DNA of 64,000 bases. Source: Thiosocius sp942490985. GTDB lineage: Bacteria; Pseudomonadota; Gammaproteobacteria; Chromatiales; Chromatiaceae. Positions 19,111 to 27,530 of the stretch are shown in pieces. Made by a program: the position numbers and the translations under genes. The notes under the pieces are model-generated. The model was not told where the DNA came from. It ran no database searches and saw only the letters and a program-made list of their open reading frames with translations. Within the stretch, counting starts at the first letter, position 1. Every line of letters starts with the position of its first letter. The stretch is taken from NCBI GenBank assembly GCA_942490985.1, contig CALNYW010000003.1:496001-560000 (forward strand), read 5' to 3'.

Positions 19111-19512
19111 TTACGCCGCCTTTTTGGCATGCTTCTTGATTGCACCGAGCAGCTCGTCCCGCGTGAAAGGTTTCGTCAGATACTGCTCGGAGCCGACGAT
19201 ACGACCACGTGCACGGTCGAAAAGACCATCCTTACTGGACAGCATGATGACGGGGATGTCGCGATACAGTTCGTTGTGCTTGATCAGCGCGCAGGTCTGG
19301 TAGCCATCCAACCTCGGCATCATGATGTCGACGAAAATCAAATCGGGGTGGTTATCCGCGATAATCGATAGCGCCTCAAACCCATCGGTTGCCGTCAGCA
19401 CCTCGCAGCCGGCTTTTTTCAACAGGGTCTCGGCTGTTCGACGGATCGTCTTGCTATCGTCGATGACCATGACTTTCAGACCGCTAATATCCATTGTATC
19501 TTCGCTACTCAC
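19111..19512 (-). CDS. pilG: Twitching motility response regulator PilG
   Basis: A 133-residue CheY-like receiver, the first gene of the Pil-Chp operon. GLKVMVIDDSKTIRRTAETL is almost invariant in PilG proteins; the phospho-acceptor D62 lies in VDIMMPRLDG and the lysine in TKPFTRDEL. A GTG start (19512) with GGGATGAGG just upstream gives the usual PilG length; an ATG six codons later is the alternative. PilG promotes pilus extension in P. aeruginosa. Confidence 0.93.
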   Translation of the reverse strand: MSSEDTMDISGLKVMVIDDSKTIRRTAETLLKKAGCEVLTATDGFEALSIIADNHPDLIFVDIMMPRLDGYQTCALIKHNELYRDIPVIMLSSKDGLFDRARGRIVGSEQYLTKPFTRDELLGAIKKHAKKAA

Positions 19513-19541
19513 GCCTCATCCCCTGTGTCATGCCGATCCCA

Positions 19542-20267
19542 TTATTGCCCTGGCACGACTGTAGTAAGACCCCACAGCTGCCACATCTGCATTCCGCCGC
19601 GATAGTACTTGATTCGATCACTGGGATAGCCGCTATCCAGCAGTCCGCGTATCGCGCGACGCGACTGCTGACAGGCAGGACCGTTACACCACACGACAAG
19701 CTCTTTAGCGGCCGAAAAATCCCAAAACGCAGTTTTTTCGGCGCCGTCGCCGAACTCTAGCCCGTCGAGTAACCGCTCAACCACTCCAAACTCATCTTTC
19801 GATGTTGCACCCAAGTCTTCCAGCAAGTCGGTGACTTCCGGCGAATCTGTACCCTTACCAAACAACGTAAAAGGGTAGTTCACCGAGCCTGGAATCGTGC
19901 CCTTTCGGAACCAGCTGGGCGTCCGGGCATCAATCAGCACACCGCTCCCGTTACGCAGATTGTTCTCCATGAATTCGAACAACTCCAGTTCTCCGATCGC
20001 AGCAACGCCCGGCGCCGGTATCATCGGCTGGAGGCAGAATGGCGGGCATTTTCGACTCGTCTTGGCAAAATAGCCTTGCAAGGCGTATTCCGGATCTTGA
20101 TTCCGCTGTATCTTGACCGAACGACCCTCGTGAATCACATACAAAAACGGCTTGCCTTCTGCGAGAGGAATGAATGTGGTGTGCTCGTTGGCCGCCAAAC
20201 GATTCTCGGCGGAAGCCCCGACGCACCAAACCCCCATCAATAAAGCCACCACGCACCGCAATACCAC
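19542..20267 (-). CDS. Exported rhodanese-domain protein
   Basis: A 241-residue protein with an N-terminal signal peptide (hydrophobic VVLRCVVALLMGVWC then VGASA as cleavage site) and a C-terminal rhodanese domain. The rhodanese part has GVLIDARTPSWFRKGTIPGS, the loop cysteine in VVWCNGPACQQSRRA, and a closing YYRGGMQMWQLWG. I chose GTG 20267 because GAGGAA lies six nt upstream and the signal peptide follows at once; the frame stays open to 20453 but that part does not look coding. Likely periplasmic sulfur transfer or redox sensing. It lies just downstream of pilG on the same strand but is not a known Pil-Chp part. Confidence 0.75.
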   Translation of the reverse strand: MVLRCVVALLMGVWCVGASAENRLAANEHTTFIPLAEGKPFLYVIHEGRSVKIQRNQDPEYALQGYFAKTSRKCPPFCLQPMIPAPGVAAIGELELFEFMENNLRNGSGVLIDARTPSWFRKGTIPGSVNYPFTLFGKGTDSPEVTDLLEDLGATSKDEFGVVERLLDGLEFGDGAEKTAFWDFSAAKELVVWCNGPACQQSRRAIRGLLDSGYPSDRIKYYRGGMQMWQLWGLTTVVPGQ

Positions 20268-20763
20268 CAGCTGTTCCTCAATCTCAGCCCATAACCGTCC
20301 TACGCTATCTCTCGCTGCCCCATCAAGGTCAGAGCGAGGTGTCCTGAGTTGCTTCCCGTCATCCCCATGGTGGAGGCTCAGGACGACAACCGAAAACTCC
20401 GCTTGTCGCGATGCTTCAGCAACGTGCCGCGCGTTTTCCTTTGTATCGGTCACGAACCGTACGACCTTAGAGGCTTCTTCATCTAACTACCCGAGATGAG
20501 AGGCGTTACTGATGATCGCAAGCCGTTGAAAAAGCCAAAACCTAACGCCGGCAATATGCCCGTAATAGCTGAACGCAGACTATTGGAGCAGAAATCAAGG
20601 GGCGCTTGTCCAAACCACGGGGCTGTCGTCCGCGGCACGGACACGAATGGCCGAAAAATAGCAACCCACCTGACGGTCTGCGACAATACCAAGGTCAGCA
20701 CGAGAAAGGGCATTTCGCCGACTCGACCGTGAAGCGACATCCACCTGCGGAGATTCCTCAACC
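20268..20763 (+). other. Intergenic region upstream of gshB
   Basis: About 500 bases with no gene I can support. An 8-bp inverted repeat GTCCTGAG/CTCAGGAC with a loop of about 29 nt lies near 20341-20385. Short frames exist on both strands (for example 20496-20732 plus) but none has a good ribosome binding site, a recognisable domain or third-position bias. The region should hold the divergent promoters of gshB and the rhodanese gene. Confidence 0.4.
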
Positions 20764-21714
20764 ATGCCCACAGCGCTCGGCGTCGTCATGGATCCGATTG
20801 ACACGATCAAGATCCAAAAGGACAGCACCTTCGCGATGCTGCTGGAGGCTCAACGTCGCGGATGGGCGTTGTACTACATGCAACAAGGTGATCTTGCCCT
20901 TCGCGAAGGCCGTTGCGTAGCCACCACACGGCCGTTGGCAGTCAAAGATGACCCAAACGACTGGTTTACCCTTGGCGAACCCATCGAACGTCCACTGCAT
21001 GACATCGATGTGGTGCTGATGCGTAAAGATCCGCCTTTTGACATGGAATACGTGCATACGACCTACCTCCTGGAACAAGCCGAAGCACTCGGGACCTTGG
21101 TCGTCAATCGGCCGCGCGCGCTACGCGACGCCAATGAGAAGCTCTTCACAGCCTGGTTCCCGGAGGTATGCGCCCCGACCCTGGTGAGTCGCAAGCACGC
21201 CGCCTTCGACGAGTTCATCGACGATCACCGCGACGTCATCATGAAACCACTGGATGGCATGGGCGGCGCATCGATATTTCGCGTCCGCGCCGACGATCCG
21301 AACAAAAACGTCATCATCGAAACGCTCACCCAACTCGGCCGGCGTTTCACAATGGCGCAACGCTTCATCCCTGAGATCAGCGCGGGCGACAAACGTATCC
21401 TCGTGATCGACGGCGAGCCAATTCCCTATGCGCTGGCCCGGATCCCCATGGCTGGCGAAACCCGCGGCAACCTGGCGGCGGGAGGTCGTGGCGTCGGCAT
21501 CCCGCTGGGTGACAAGGACCGGGCAATCGTGGAAACTGTGGCCCCGCGGCTGCGAGAACACGGCATCGTGTTTGCCGGGCTCGACGTAATTGGCGATTTC
21601 CTTACCGAGGTCAACGTCACCAGCCCGACCTGCATCCGCGAACTGGACAGTCTCTTCGACCTAAACATCAGCGCGGTCCTGCTGGACTGCATCGAGCGCA
21701 AACTCGCCGTATGA
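20764..21714 (+). CDS. gshB: Glutathione synthetase
   Basis: A 316-residue ATP-grasp enzyme of normal length that joins gamma-glutamylcysteine and glycine. The N terminus LGVVMDPIDTIKIQKDSTFA is near-identical to the family pattern. The ATP-grasp loop MKPLDGMGGASIFR and the C-terminal metal-binding GLDVIGDFLTEVNVTSPT are present. The start is supported by GGAG upstream. It is the first gene of a tightly packed plus-strand run; apbE overlaps its stop by four bases. In Pseudomonas gshB also sits next to pilG. Confidence 0.96.
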   Translation: MPTALGVVMDPIDTIKIQKDSTFAMLLEAQRRGWALYYMQQGDLALREGRCVATTRPLAVKDDPNDWFTLGEPIERPLHDIDVVLMRKDPPFDMEYVHTTYLLEQAEALGTLVVNRPRALRDANEKLFTAWFPEVCAPTLVSRKHAAFDEFIDDHRDVIMKPLDGMGGASIFRVRADDPNKNVIIETLTQLGRRFTMAQRFIPEISAGDKRILVIDGEPIPYALARIPMAGETRGNLAAGGRGVGIPLGDKDRAIVETVAPRLREHGIVFAGLDVIGDFLTEVNVTSPTCIRELDSLFDLNISAVLLDCIERKLAV

Positions 21715-22778
21715 GAATGCACCGCCTGAGCCACCTGGGCATATTTGTTGTCGGTCTCACGATCGCGGTTATGGGTATCAGCGGGTGCGGCTCGAAAGAC
21801 CCGGTCGCGCGCGGCCAGGCCAAGGCGTTCGATTCCACCGTGGACATCACGCTGATCGGGATCAACCGCAACCGCGCCGCCAACATCACACGCAAACTGG
21901 CGGAAGAGTTCCAATTGATGGATCTGGCTTGGCGGACCAACGAGACCAGCCCGCTGGCGCGCATGAACACGCTGATCAACGCCAGCAAGGAACCGTTTGC
22001 GGCACCCACGTCGCTGTTGCCGATCCTTGCCCTGGCCAAGCAGCTGTCCGCAAAGAGCGACGGCCTGTTCAACCCTGCTATCGGCCATCTGGTCCGTGCC
22101 TGGGGCTTCCACGATGGCGCCACGCCCGAGTGCATGCGCCCGCCGGAACCAGACATCGTCGAGCAGCTTTTGAATGACCAGCCCGCAATGGATGACCTGC
22201 ATATCGAAGGCTTCCGCGCCTGGTCGGAAAATCAGACCGTAAGACTGGATCTGCGTGATATTCGACGCGGTTATGCCCTCGATCAGGCCATTGCGCGCCT
22301 GCAGGAGTTTGGGATTCATAGCGCAAGCGTCAGTATTGACGGCAACATACGCGCCATCGGGTCTCGTGGCGGCAACCCCTGGAGCCACGCGATCCGCGGC
22401 CCGGATGGTGGCGGCGTCTTCGCGACCTTAGCCATCACGGGCAACGAAGCCGCTTTTACCGCGAGTGGTTATCAAAACGCGTTTACCTGGGAAGGGACGG
22501 TCTACCATGACATCATCGACCCGCGCTCCGGCTACCCGGCGACCGGCACCGCGTCAGTCACTGTTTTGCACCCAAATGCCTCAACCGCAGATGCAGCAGC
22601 CACTGCCCTGTTTGTTGCCGGGCCAAAAGACTGGCACCGGCTGGCGCGACAGATGGGCTTGCGTTATGTCATGTTGACGGATGACGAAGGCCGGGTTCAC
22701 ATGAACCCGGCAATGAAAGCGCGCATCAAGTTGCATCGCACGAACCGCGAAGTCATCGTCAGCGAGCCTCTCAGCTAG
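21711..22778 (+). CDS. apbE: FAD:protein FMN transferase (ApbE-family lipoprotein)
   Basis: A 355-residue exported flavin transferase. The N-terminal signal peptide ends in the lipobox GISGC (C26), so it should be a membrane-anchored periplasmic lipoprotein. ApbE features are EEFQLMDLAWRTNETSPLARMN, KSDGLFNPAIGHLVRAWGF, SVSIDGNIRAIGSR and the metal-site segment HDIIDPRSGYPAT. ApbE proteins attach FMN covalently to threonine in target proteins such as Nqr or Rnf subunits; no such target lies in the window. It overlaps gshB by four bases (ATGA), which suggests translational coupling. Confidence 0.9.
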   Translation: MRMHRLSHLGIFVVGLTIAVMGISGCGSKDPVARGQAKAFDSTVDITLIGINRNRAANITRKLAEEFQLMDLAWRTNETSPLARMNTLINASKEPFAAPTSLLPILALAKQLSAKSDGLFNPAIGHLVRAWGFHDGATPECMRPPEPDIVEQLLNDQPAMDDLHIEGFRAWSENQTVRLDLRDIRRGYALDQAIARLQEFGIHSASVSIDGNIRAIGSRGGNPWSHAIRGPDGGGVFATLAITGNEAAFTASGYQNAFTWEGTVYHDIIDPRSGYPATGTASVTVLHPNASTADAAATALFVAGPKDWHRLARQMGLRYVMLTDDEGRVHMNPAMKARIKLHRTNREVIVSEPLS

Positions 22779-22799
22779 GACCGTCGCCGCCTAAACGCC

Positions 22800-23690
22800 G
22801 TGGACATCACTGGAAATCTTGCCGCCAAAACGTCAAATGATCCCTTTCTCGTCGCATTTCTCATCGCGACCGGGTTGCACGCCTTTTTGATCCTGGGGAT
22901 CAGCTTCGACATCGTGCGAGATCAGCCTCCCGCACCGGAGCGGACCCTCGACATCACCCTCGTGCAGCCAAAAACCAAACCCGACCCGGTCGAAAAACCG
23001 GATTTTCTCGCCCAACAGAGCCAGGCTGGCGGTGGCGAACAGACGATCAAAGAGCGACGCACCAGCCCGCTGGGCAACCCTGAGGCAACGCCGAATCCGA
23101 AACCGGCACTGGAATTGGAGCGCTCGGGCAGCGAGCAACCGCAAGCCGAGGTCGCCCCCGAGATCATCACGGCCAACGCGGCGCCGCGGCAGGAAAAAGC
23201 ACCGCCGCCTGAACCCGTGGTCAGAGCGAAACCGAAAGCGAAGCTGAGCCAATTGCTGGCCAGCACGCAAATCGAAATCGACCGCCTGACCGCGGAACTG
23301 GACCGGCGGAGCCTTTCGGCGTCACAACGCGATCGGCGCAAGGCGGTGAACGCCAGTACACAAGAGTACAAGTACGCCGCCTACCTGGAATCCTGGCGAC
23401 GTAAGGTGGAGAAAATCGGCAACTTGAATTACCCGGACGAGGCGAAACGGCGCAAACTGTATGGCAACCTGCTGATGCATGTCGCGGTTCGCGCCGACGG
23501 TTCGGTCGAAAAGATCAGCGTACGGCGCTCCTCCGGACATAAACTGCTGGATGACGCCGCTGTCCGCATCGTCCGGATGTCGGCCCCCTTCGCGCCTTTC
23601 CCACCAGAGATCCGCCAGGAAGTCGACGTCCTCGACATCACCCGAACCTGGCAGTTTCTCGACGGGGATACGCTATTTTCTTCTCGCTGA
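22800..23690 (+). CDS. TonB-family energy transducer
   Basis: A 296-residue protein with an N-terminal transmembrane helix (FLVAFLIATGLHAFLILGIS), a proline- and charge-rich periplasmic linker, and a C-terminal TonB domain (YPDEAKRRKLYGNLLMHVAV, SSGHKLLDDAAVRIVRMSAP). Such proteins pass proton-motive energy from ExbBD to outer-membrane receptors. No exbB or exbD is nearby, so it may use distant ones. The start is a GTG at 22800 with only a weak ribosome binding site. The domain and the position between gshB and yqgE match the Pseudomonas tonB-like gene. Whether it is the main TonB cannot be told. Confidence 0.87.
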   Translation: MDITGNLAAKTSNDPFLVAFLIATGLHAFLILGISFDIVRDQPPAPERTLDITLVQPKTKPDPVEKPDFLAQQSQAGGGEQTIKERRTSPLGNPEATPNPKPALELERSGSEQPQAEVAPEIITANAAPRQEKAPPPEPVVRAKPKAKLSQLLASTQIEIDRLTAELDRRSLSASQRDRRKAVNASTQEYKYAAYLESWRRKVEKIGNLNYPDEAKRRKLYGNLLMHVAVRADGSVEKISVRRSSGHKLLDDAAVRIVRMSAPFAPFPPEIRQEVDVLDITRTWQFLDGDTLFSSR

Positions 23691-23730
23691 TACGGTTGCC
23701 GGTCGGCGACGCGCACTGGATACTGGGCGT

Positions 23731-24294
23731 ATGAATGAGACAGCCTCTTTGAAGAGCCAGTTGCTGATTGCGATGCCAGCGCTGGACGACCCCAACTTTT
23801 CGAAAACCGTGACTTATGTCTGCGAACACGGCGAGCATGGCGCGATGGGCATCGTGCTGAATCGGCCGACCGACCTCAGTCTGTCCGACGTGCTGAAACA
23901 CATGGAGATCGAAGGCGGCCTCGGCAAGGCCGGCGAACAGATCGTATTTCTCGGTGGTCCGGTCGAGGAGGAACGCGGTTTTGTGCTGCACACCCACACC
24001 GACCCTTGGGACTCGACCCTGGCTATCAACGACCAAATCAGCATCACAACGTCACGCGATATTCTCGAAGCGATGGCCCATGGCGATGGCCCTGACCAGA
24101 CGCTGGTCGCCCTCGGCTACGCCGGATGGGGCGCTGGCCAGCTGGAGCAGGAGATGCAACAAAATGCCTGGCTCAGCGGCCCTGCCGACCAGGCGATCCT
24201 TTTCGACCTGCCGGCAGATCAACGCTGGGAGGCCGCGGCGCGTTTGCTGGGGGTGGACGTCAATCTGCTCAGTAGCGACGCCGGCCACGCATAA
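23731..24294 (+). CDS. yqgE: UPF0301 (YqgE/AlgH) family protein
   Basis: A 187-residue protein of the YqgE/AlgH family. The N-terminal LLIAMPALDDPNFSKTVTYV, HGAMGIVLNRPTD and FLGGPVEEERGFVLH motifs are diagnostic. The biochemical function is not established; a link to alginate regulation was proposed in Pseudomonas. The ATG at 23731 begins the conserved core; the frame stays open upstream into tonB but that part overlaps the tonB coding sequence. Its stop overlaps the ruvX start by one base (TAATG). Confidence 0.92.
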   Translation: MNETASLKSQLLIAMPALDDPNFSKTVTYVCEHGEHGAMGIVLNRPTDLSLSDVLKHMEIEGGLGKAGEQIVFLGGPVEEERGFVLHTHTDPWDSTLAINDQISITTSRDILEAMAHGDGPDQTLVALGYAGWGAGQLEQEMQQNAWLSGPADQAILFDLPADQRWEAAARLLGVDVNLLSSDAGHA

Positions 24295-24692
24295 TGGCGG
24301 TGTTGCTCGGCTTCGACTATGGCACGCACAAGATTGGAGTTGCCGTCGGCCAACCGTTGACGCGGACAGCCACGCCGCTGGAGACCCTCGGCCTGGTCAA
24401 CCGGAAACCCGATTGGCAACGGATAACACGGCTGCTGGAGGAGTGGCAGCCGGAAGCGCTGGTCGTCGGCCACCCCTTCGAGATGACCGACCGCGAGGCC
24501 AATAATGCCGCCGGCGCCAAACGATTTGCCCGGCAGCTGAATGGGCGCTTCCGACTCCCGGTGCACCTCGCAGACGAACGTCTGACGAGTCGCGAAGCCT
24601 GGGCGCAATTGGGCGACACAGCGGCGGCCGACCCAACACGCGTCGATGCTTACGCGGCAAAACTTATCTTGGAAACCTGGCTAAATGACTGA
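24294..24692 (+). CDS. ruvX: Putative pre-16S rRNA nuclease (Holliday junction resolvase-like YqgF)
   Basis: A 132-residue RNase H-fold protein. The catalytic acidic residue lies in GFDYGTHKIGVAVG (D8), followed by VVGHPFEM, the second acid in LADERLTS and the closing VDAYAAKLILETW. YqgF is essential in many bacteria and trims the 5' end of 16S rRNA. It overlaps yqgE by one base and pyrR by eight, so these genes are co-translated. Confidence 0.93.
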   Translation: MAVLLGFDYGTHKIGVAVGQPLTRTATPLETLGLVNRKPDWQRITRLLEEWQPEALVVGHPFEMTDREANNAAGAKRFARQLNGRFRLPVHLADERLTSREAWAQLGDTAAADPTRVDAYAAKLILETWLND

Positions 24693-25239
24693 TACCGAAA
24701 GCACGCTATTCATGGAACACGACGCGATTCTCGATCTGATCGATGGGATGGCCGACGTGTTGCAAAAACACCTGGCGGCGCGCGCGCTCGACGATCCAGC
24801 GATAATCGGCATCCATACCGGAGGCACCTGGGTGGCCCAACGCCTCCAGGCGCTGCTAGACGTTGCCGAGCCGACCGGCTTGCTCGACATCAGCTTCTAC
24901 CGCGACGATTTCACCCAGATCGGCGTCAATCCCCAGGTGCGGCCGTCGCAAATCGCCTTTGATGTGGATGACCGCAACATCGTGCTGGTCGATGACGTCC
25001 TGCATACCGGACGCACCATTCGCGCCGCAATGAACGAGATATTCGACTATGGGCGACCCGCCACGATCACCCTGGTAACGCTGATTGAACGTAGCGGTCG
25101 CGAACTACCGATTCAGCCGGACGTCATCGGACTGAGCCCGCCGATGGCACTGGACGATCACATCAAGCTCAACGGACCCGAACCGCTGAGTCTGGAAATC
25201 ATGCACAGCGACCGCGCAAACACCGCCGGCCCGGGTTAA
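24685..25239 (+). CDS. pyrR: Bifunctional PyrR (uracil phosphoribosyltransferase / regulator)
   Basis: A 184-residue type I phosphoribosyltransferase. The PRPP-binding loop reads NIVLVDDVLHTGRTIRAAM (near 106-124). Family members convert uracil and PRPP to UMP and in Bacillus also bind pyr mRNA to cause attenuation. I did not find PyrR-binding leader structures in the tightly packed upstream genes, so RNA regulation here is unproven. It is followed by pyrB 11 bp later, as in Pseudomonas. Confidence 0.93.
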   Translation: MTDTESTLFMEHDAILDLIDGMADVLQKHLAARALDDPAIIGIHTGGTWVAQRLQALLDVAEPTGLLDISFYRDDFTQIGVNPQVRPSQIAFDVDDRNIVLVDDVLHTGRTIRAAMNEIFDYGRPATITLVTLIERSGRELPIQPDVIGLSPPMALDDHIKLNGPEPLSLEIMHSDRANTAGPG

Positions 25240-25250
25240 ACTCTCGTCTG

Positions 25251-26237
25251 ATGCCCGCTCTGCCGTCTTCCAGCATCCAGCTCAACGACTCTGGTCGATT
25301 ACGTCACTTTTTGACCATCGAGGGGTTGCGTCGCGAGCTCCTGCTGCAGATCCTCGACACCGCAGAATCCTTCGCCGCCCTGCCGGGACGACCCGTCAAG
25401 AAGGTCCCGCTGTTGCGCGGCCGCATCATTACCAACCTGTTTTTCGAAAACAGCACGCGAACCCGCACGACCTTCGAGCTGGCCGCCAAATTGCTGTCCG
25501 CCGATGTCATCAATTTCAACATCAGCACCTCAGCGACATCCAAAGGCGAAACGCTGCTCGATACGCTGCGCAATATCGAGGCGATGCACGCCGACATGTT
25601 CGTGGTCAGGCATGCCCAATCCGGCGCCGCGCATTTCATTGCGGAACATGCGGCGCCGCGGGTCAGCGTGATCAATGCCGGCGATGGCCAGCACGCCCAT
25701 CCCACCCAGGCCATGCTGGATATGTTTACGATCCGTAAGCACAAGGGCGACTTCACGCCGCTCAGGGTTGCGATCGTCGGCGACGTGCTGCATTCGCGCG
25801 TCGCCCGCTCGCAGATTTTGGCGCTGAACACACTCGGGGTTACCGAGGTTAGGGTGGTCGGTCCGCGCACCTTGCTACCGACCGAGTCACGCGCGCTTGG
25901 TGTGCACGTATTCCACGATTTGGAAGAAGGCGTACGCGACGCGGACGTGGTGATCATGCTGCGGCTGCAGAACGAACGCATGAACGGCGCACTGCTACCG
26001 AATGAACACGAGTATTTCCGCCTCTATGGCCTGACCGACGAACGTCTTGAAAATGCCAAGCCGGACGCCATCGTGATGCACCCCGGACCGATCAACCGCG
26101 GTATCGAACTCGATTCTGCGGTAGCCGACGGCCCACGGTCGGTCATCTTGCAGCAGGTCAGCTACGGCATCGCTGTGCGCATGGCCGTGATGTCAATGGC
26201 GATGCAGTCAAATGCCGACCTGGGGAGCGAGGCATGA
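25251..26237 (+). CDS. pyrB: Aspartate carbamoyltransferase catalytic subunit
   Basis: A 328-residue ATCase that condenses carbamoyl phosphate and aspartate, the first committed step of pyrimidine synthesis. Carbamoyl-phosphate contacts are visible in FFENSTRTRTTFELA, HAHPTQAMLDM and the LRLQNERM loop of the aspartate domain. It overlaps pyrC' by four bases. The pairing with a non-catalytic dihydroorotase points to the Pseudomonas-type class A ATCase, a dodecamer of PyrB and PyrC' rather than PyrB with PyrI. Confidence 0.96.
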   Translation: MPALPSSSIQLNDSGRLRHFLTIEGLRRELLLQILDTAESFAALPGRPVKKVPLLRGRIITNLFFENSTRTRTTFELAAKLLSADVINFNISTSATSKGETLLDTLRNIEAMHADMFVVRHAQSGAAHFIAEHAAPRVSVINAGDGQHAHPTQAMLDMFTIRKHKGDFTPLRVAIVGDVLHSRVARSQILALNTLGVTEVRVVGPRTLLPTESRALGVHVFHDLEEGVRDADVVIMLRLQNERMNGALLPNEHEYFRLYGLTDERLENAKPDAIVMHPGPINRGIELDSAVADGPRSVILQQVSYGIAVRMAVMSMAMQSNADLGSEA

Positions 26238-27511
26238 GCATCAGCATCGTCAATGGACGCCTGATCGATCCGGCGCACAATATCGATGACCACCTGGACC
26301 TCCACATCGACGGTGAACAGATCGTCGCGATCGGCGATGCGCCCGCCGAATTCACCGCCGATGACGTGATCGATGCACAGGGTAGCGTGGTGTGCCCGGG
26401 TCTGGTCGATCTGGCGGCAAGTCTGCGCGAGCCAGGGTTCGAACATAAGGGAAGCCTGGCCAGCGAGACCGCCGCGGCGGCGCGTGGAGGGATCACGACC
26501 TTGCTGTGCACCCCGGATACCCATCCGGTGATCGACAACACCGCGGTCGTCGAGCTGATCCATCGCCTGGCACGCAAGCTTGGCCAAGCCCGCGTACTGA
26601 CCACCGGCGCGTTGACCCAGGGACTCGCAGGCGAGTTGCTGTCAGAGATGGCGGCATTGAAGAACGCCGGTTGCGTGGCGATGAGCAATGCGCAGCACCC
26701 CTTGGCATCCACCTTGGTCGAGCGCCGCGCACTCGAATATGCAACGACCTTCGGCCTCACCGTTTTTCTGCGCCCGGAAGACCGACATCTACGTGCCGGC
26801 GGGTGTTGTCACGAGGGCGCGGTATCGGCGCGACTCGGCCTGCCGAGCATTCCCGCCGCTGCCGAAAGCGTCGCGGTGGCGCGTGATCTCGCGCTCGCCG
26901 AACATACCCAGGCAAAGATTCATTTCCGCAGCCTATCCACACAAACCGCAGCGCGGATGCTTGCGGAGGCACAAAGCGCCGGTCTGTCGGTAACCGCCGA
27001 CGTCGCTGCCCACCAGCTCCACCTGACCGAGATGGACGTCGATGGCTTCAATGCCGAATGCCATGTCTCGCCGCCGCTGCGCACCCTGGCGGATCGCGAC
27101 GCCCTCAGGCGCGCCGTCGCTGACGGCACGATCAGCGCGATTACGTCTGATCATCAACCACACGAACCCGATGCCAAACAACGGCCATTCCCCGAGACCG
27201 AAGCAGGCATCTCTGGTCTGGAGACACTGCTGGGTCTGACCCTCCGGCTGGTCAACGAGGGCGCGATGGACCTGCCGACCGCATTGGCGAGGGTAACCAG
27301 CGGACCCGCGGATATTCTCGGTCTGCCGTATGGTCGACTAAGCATTGGTAGCGCGGCCGACGTCTGCATCTTTGATCCAGACCTCGACTGGACCCTGCAC
27401 CGTGACCGGATGTCCAGCGAGGGCCAGAATACGCCGTTCGACGGCTGGGATTTTCCCGGTCGCATCAGCCACACCCTGTTCAACGGCCGCGTCGTTTTTC
27501 GCGCCGACTGA
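26234..27511 (+). CDS. pyrC': Non-catalytic dihydroorotase-like subunit PyrC'
   Basis: A 425-residue dihydroorotase homologue. The metal-binding DxHxHxR motif is lost: the sequence reads VDLAASLREPG, with A61 and S63 where the two zinc histidines belong. Later regions persist (AHQLHLTE, SDHQPHEPDAK). By family knowledge such proteins have no dihydroorotase activity but hold together the PyrB dodecamer. The four-base overlap with pyrB supports co-translation at equal stoichiometry. A separate active PyrC must exist elsewhere in the genome. Confidence 0.93.
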   Translation: MSISIVNGRLIDPAHNIDDHLDLHIDGEQIVAIGDAPAEFTADDVIDAQGSVVCPGLVDLAASLREPGFEHKGSLASETAAAARGGITTLLCTPDTHPVIDNTAVVELIHRLARKLGQARVLTTGALTQGLAGELLSEMAALKNAGCVAMSNAQHPLASTLVERRALEYATTFGLTVFLRPEDRHLRAGGCCHEGAVSARLGLPSIPAAAESVAVARDLALAEHTQAKIHFRSLSTQTAARMLAEAQSAGLSVTADVAAHQLHLTEMDVDGFNAECHVSPPLRTLADRDALRRAVADGTISAITSDHQPHEPDAKQRPFPETEAGISGLETLLGLTLRLVNEGAMDLPTALARVTSGPADILGLPYGRLSIGSAADVCIFDPDLDWTLHRDRMSSEGQNTPFDGWDFPGRISHTLFNGRVVFRAD

Positions 27512-27530
27512 GCCGTTCGGAGCCAAACGC

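Noticed and set aside
20268..20453. N-terminal extension of the rhodanese frame
   Set aside because: The signal peptide and a GAGGAA site start at 20267; an extension would bury the signal peptide 60 residues inside the protein.
20496..20732. 78-codon frame upstream of gshB
   Set aside because: It has no good ribosome binding site, no recognisable domain, and its composition does not resemble neighbouring genes.
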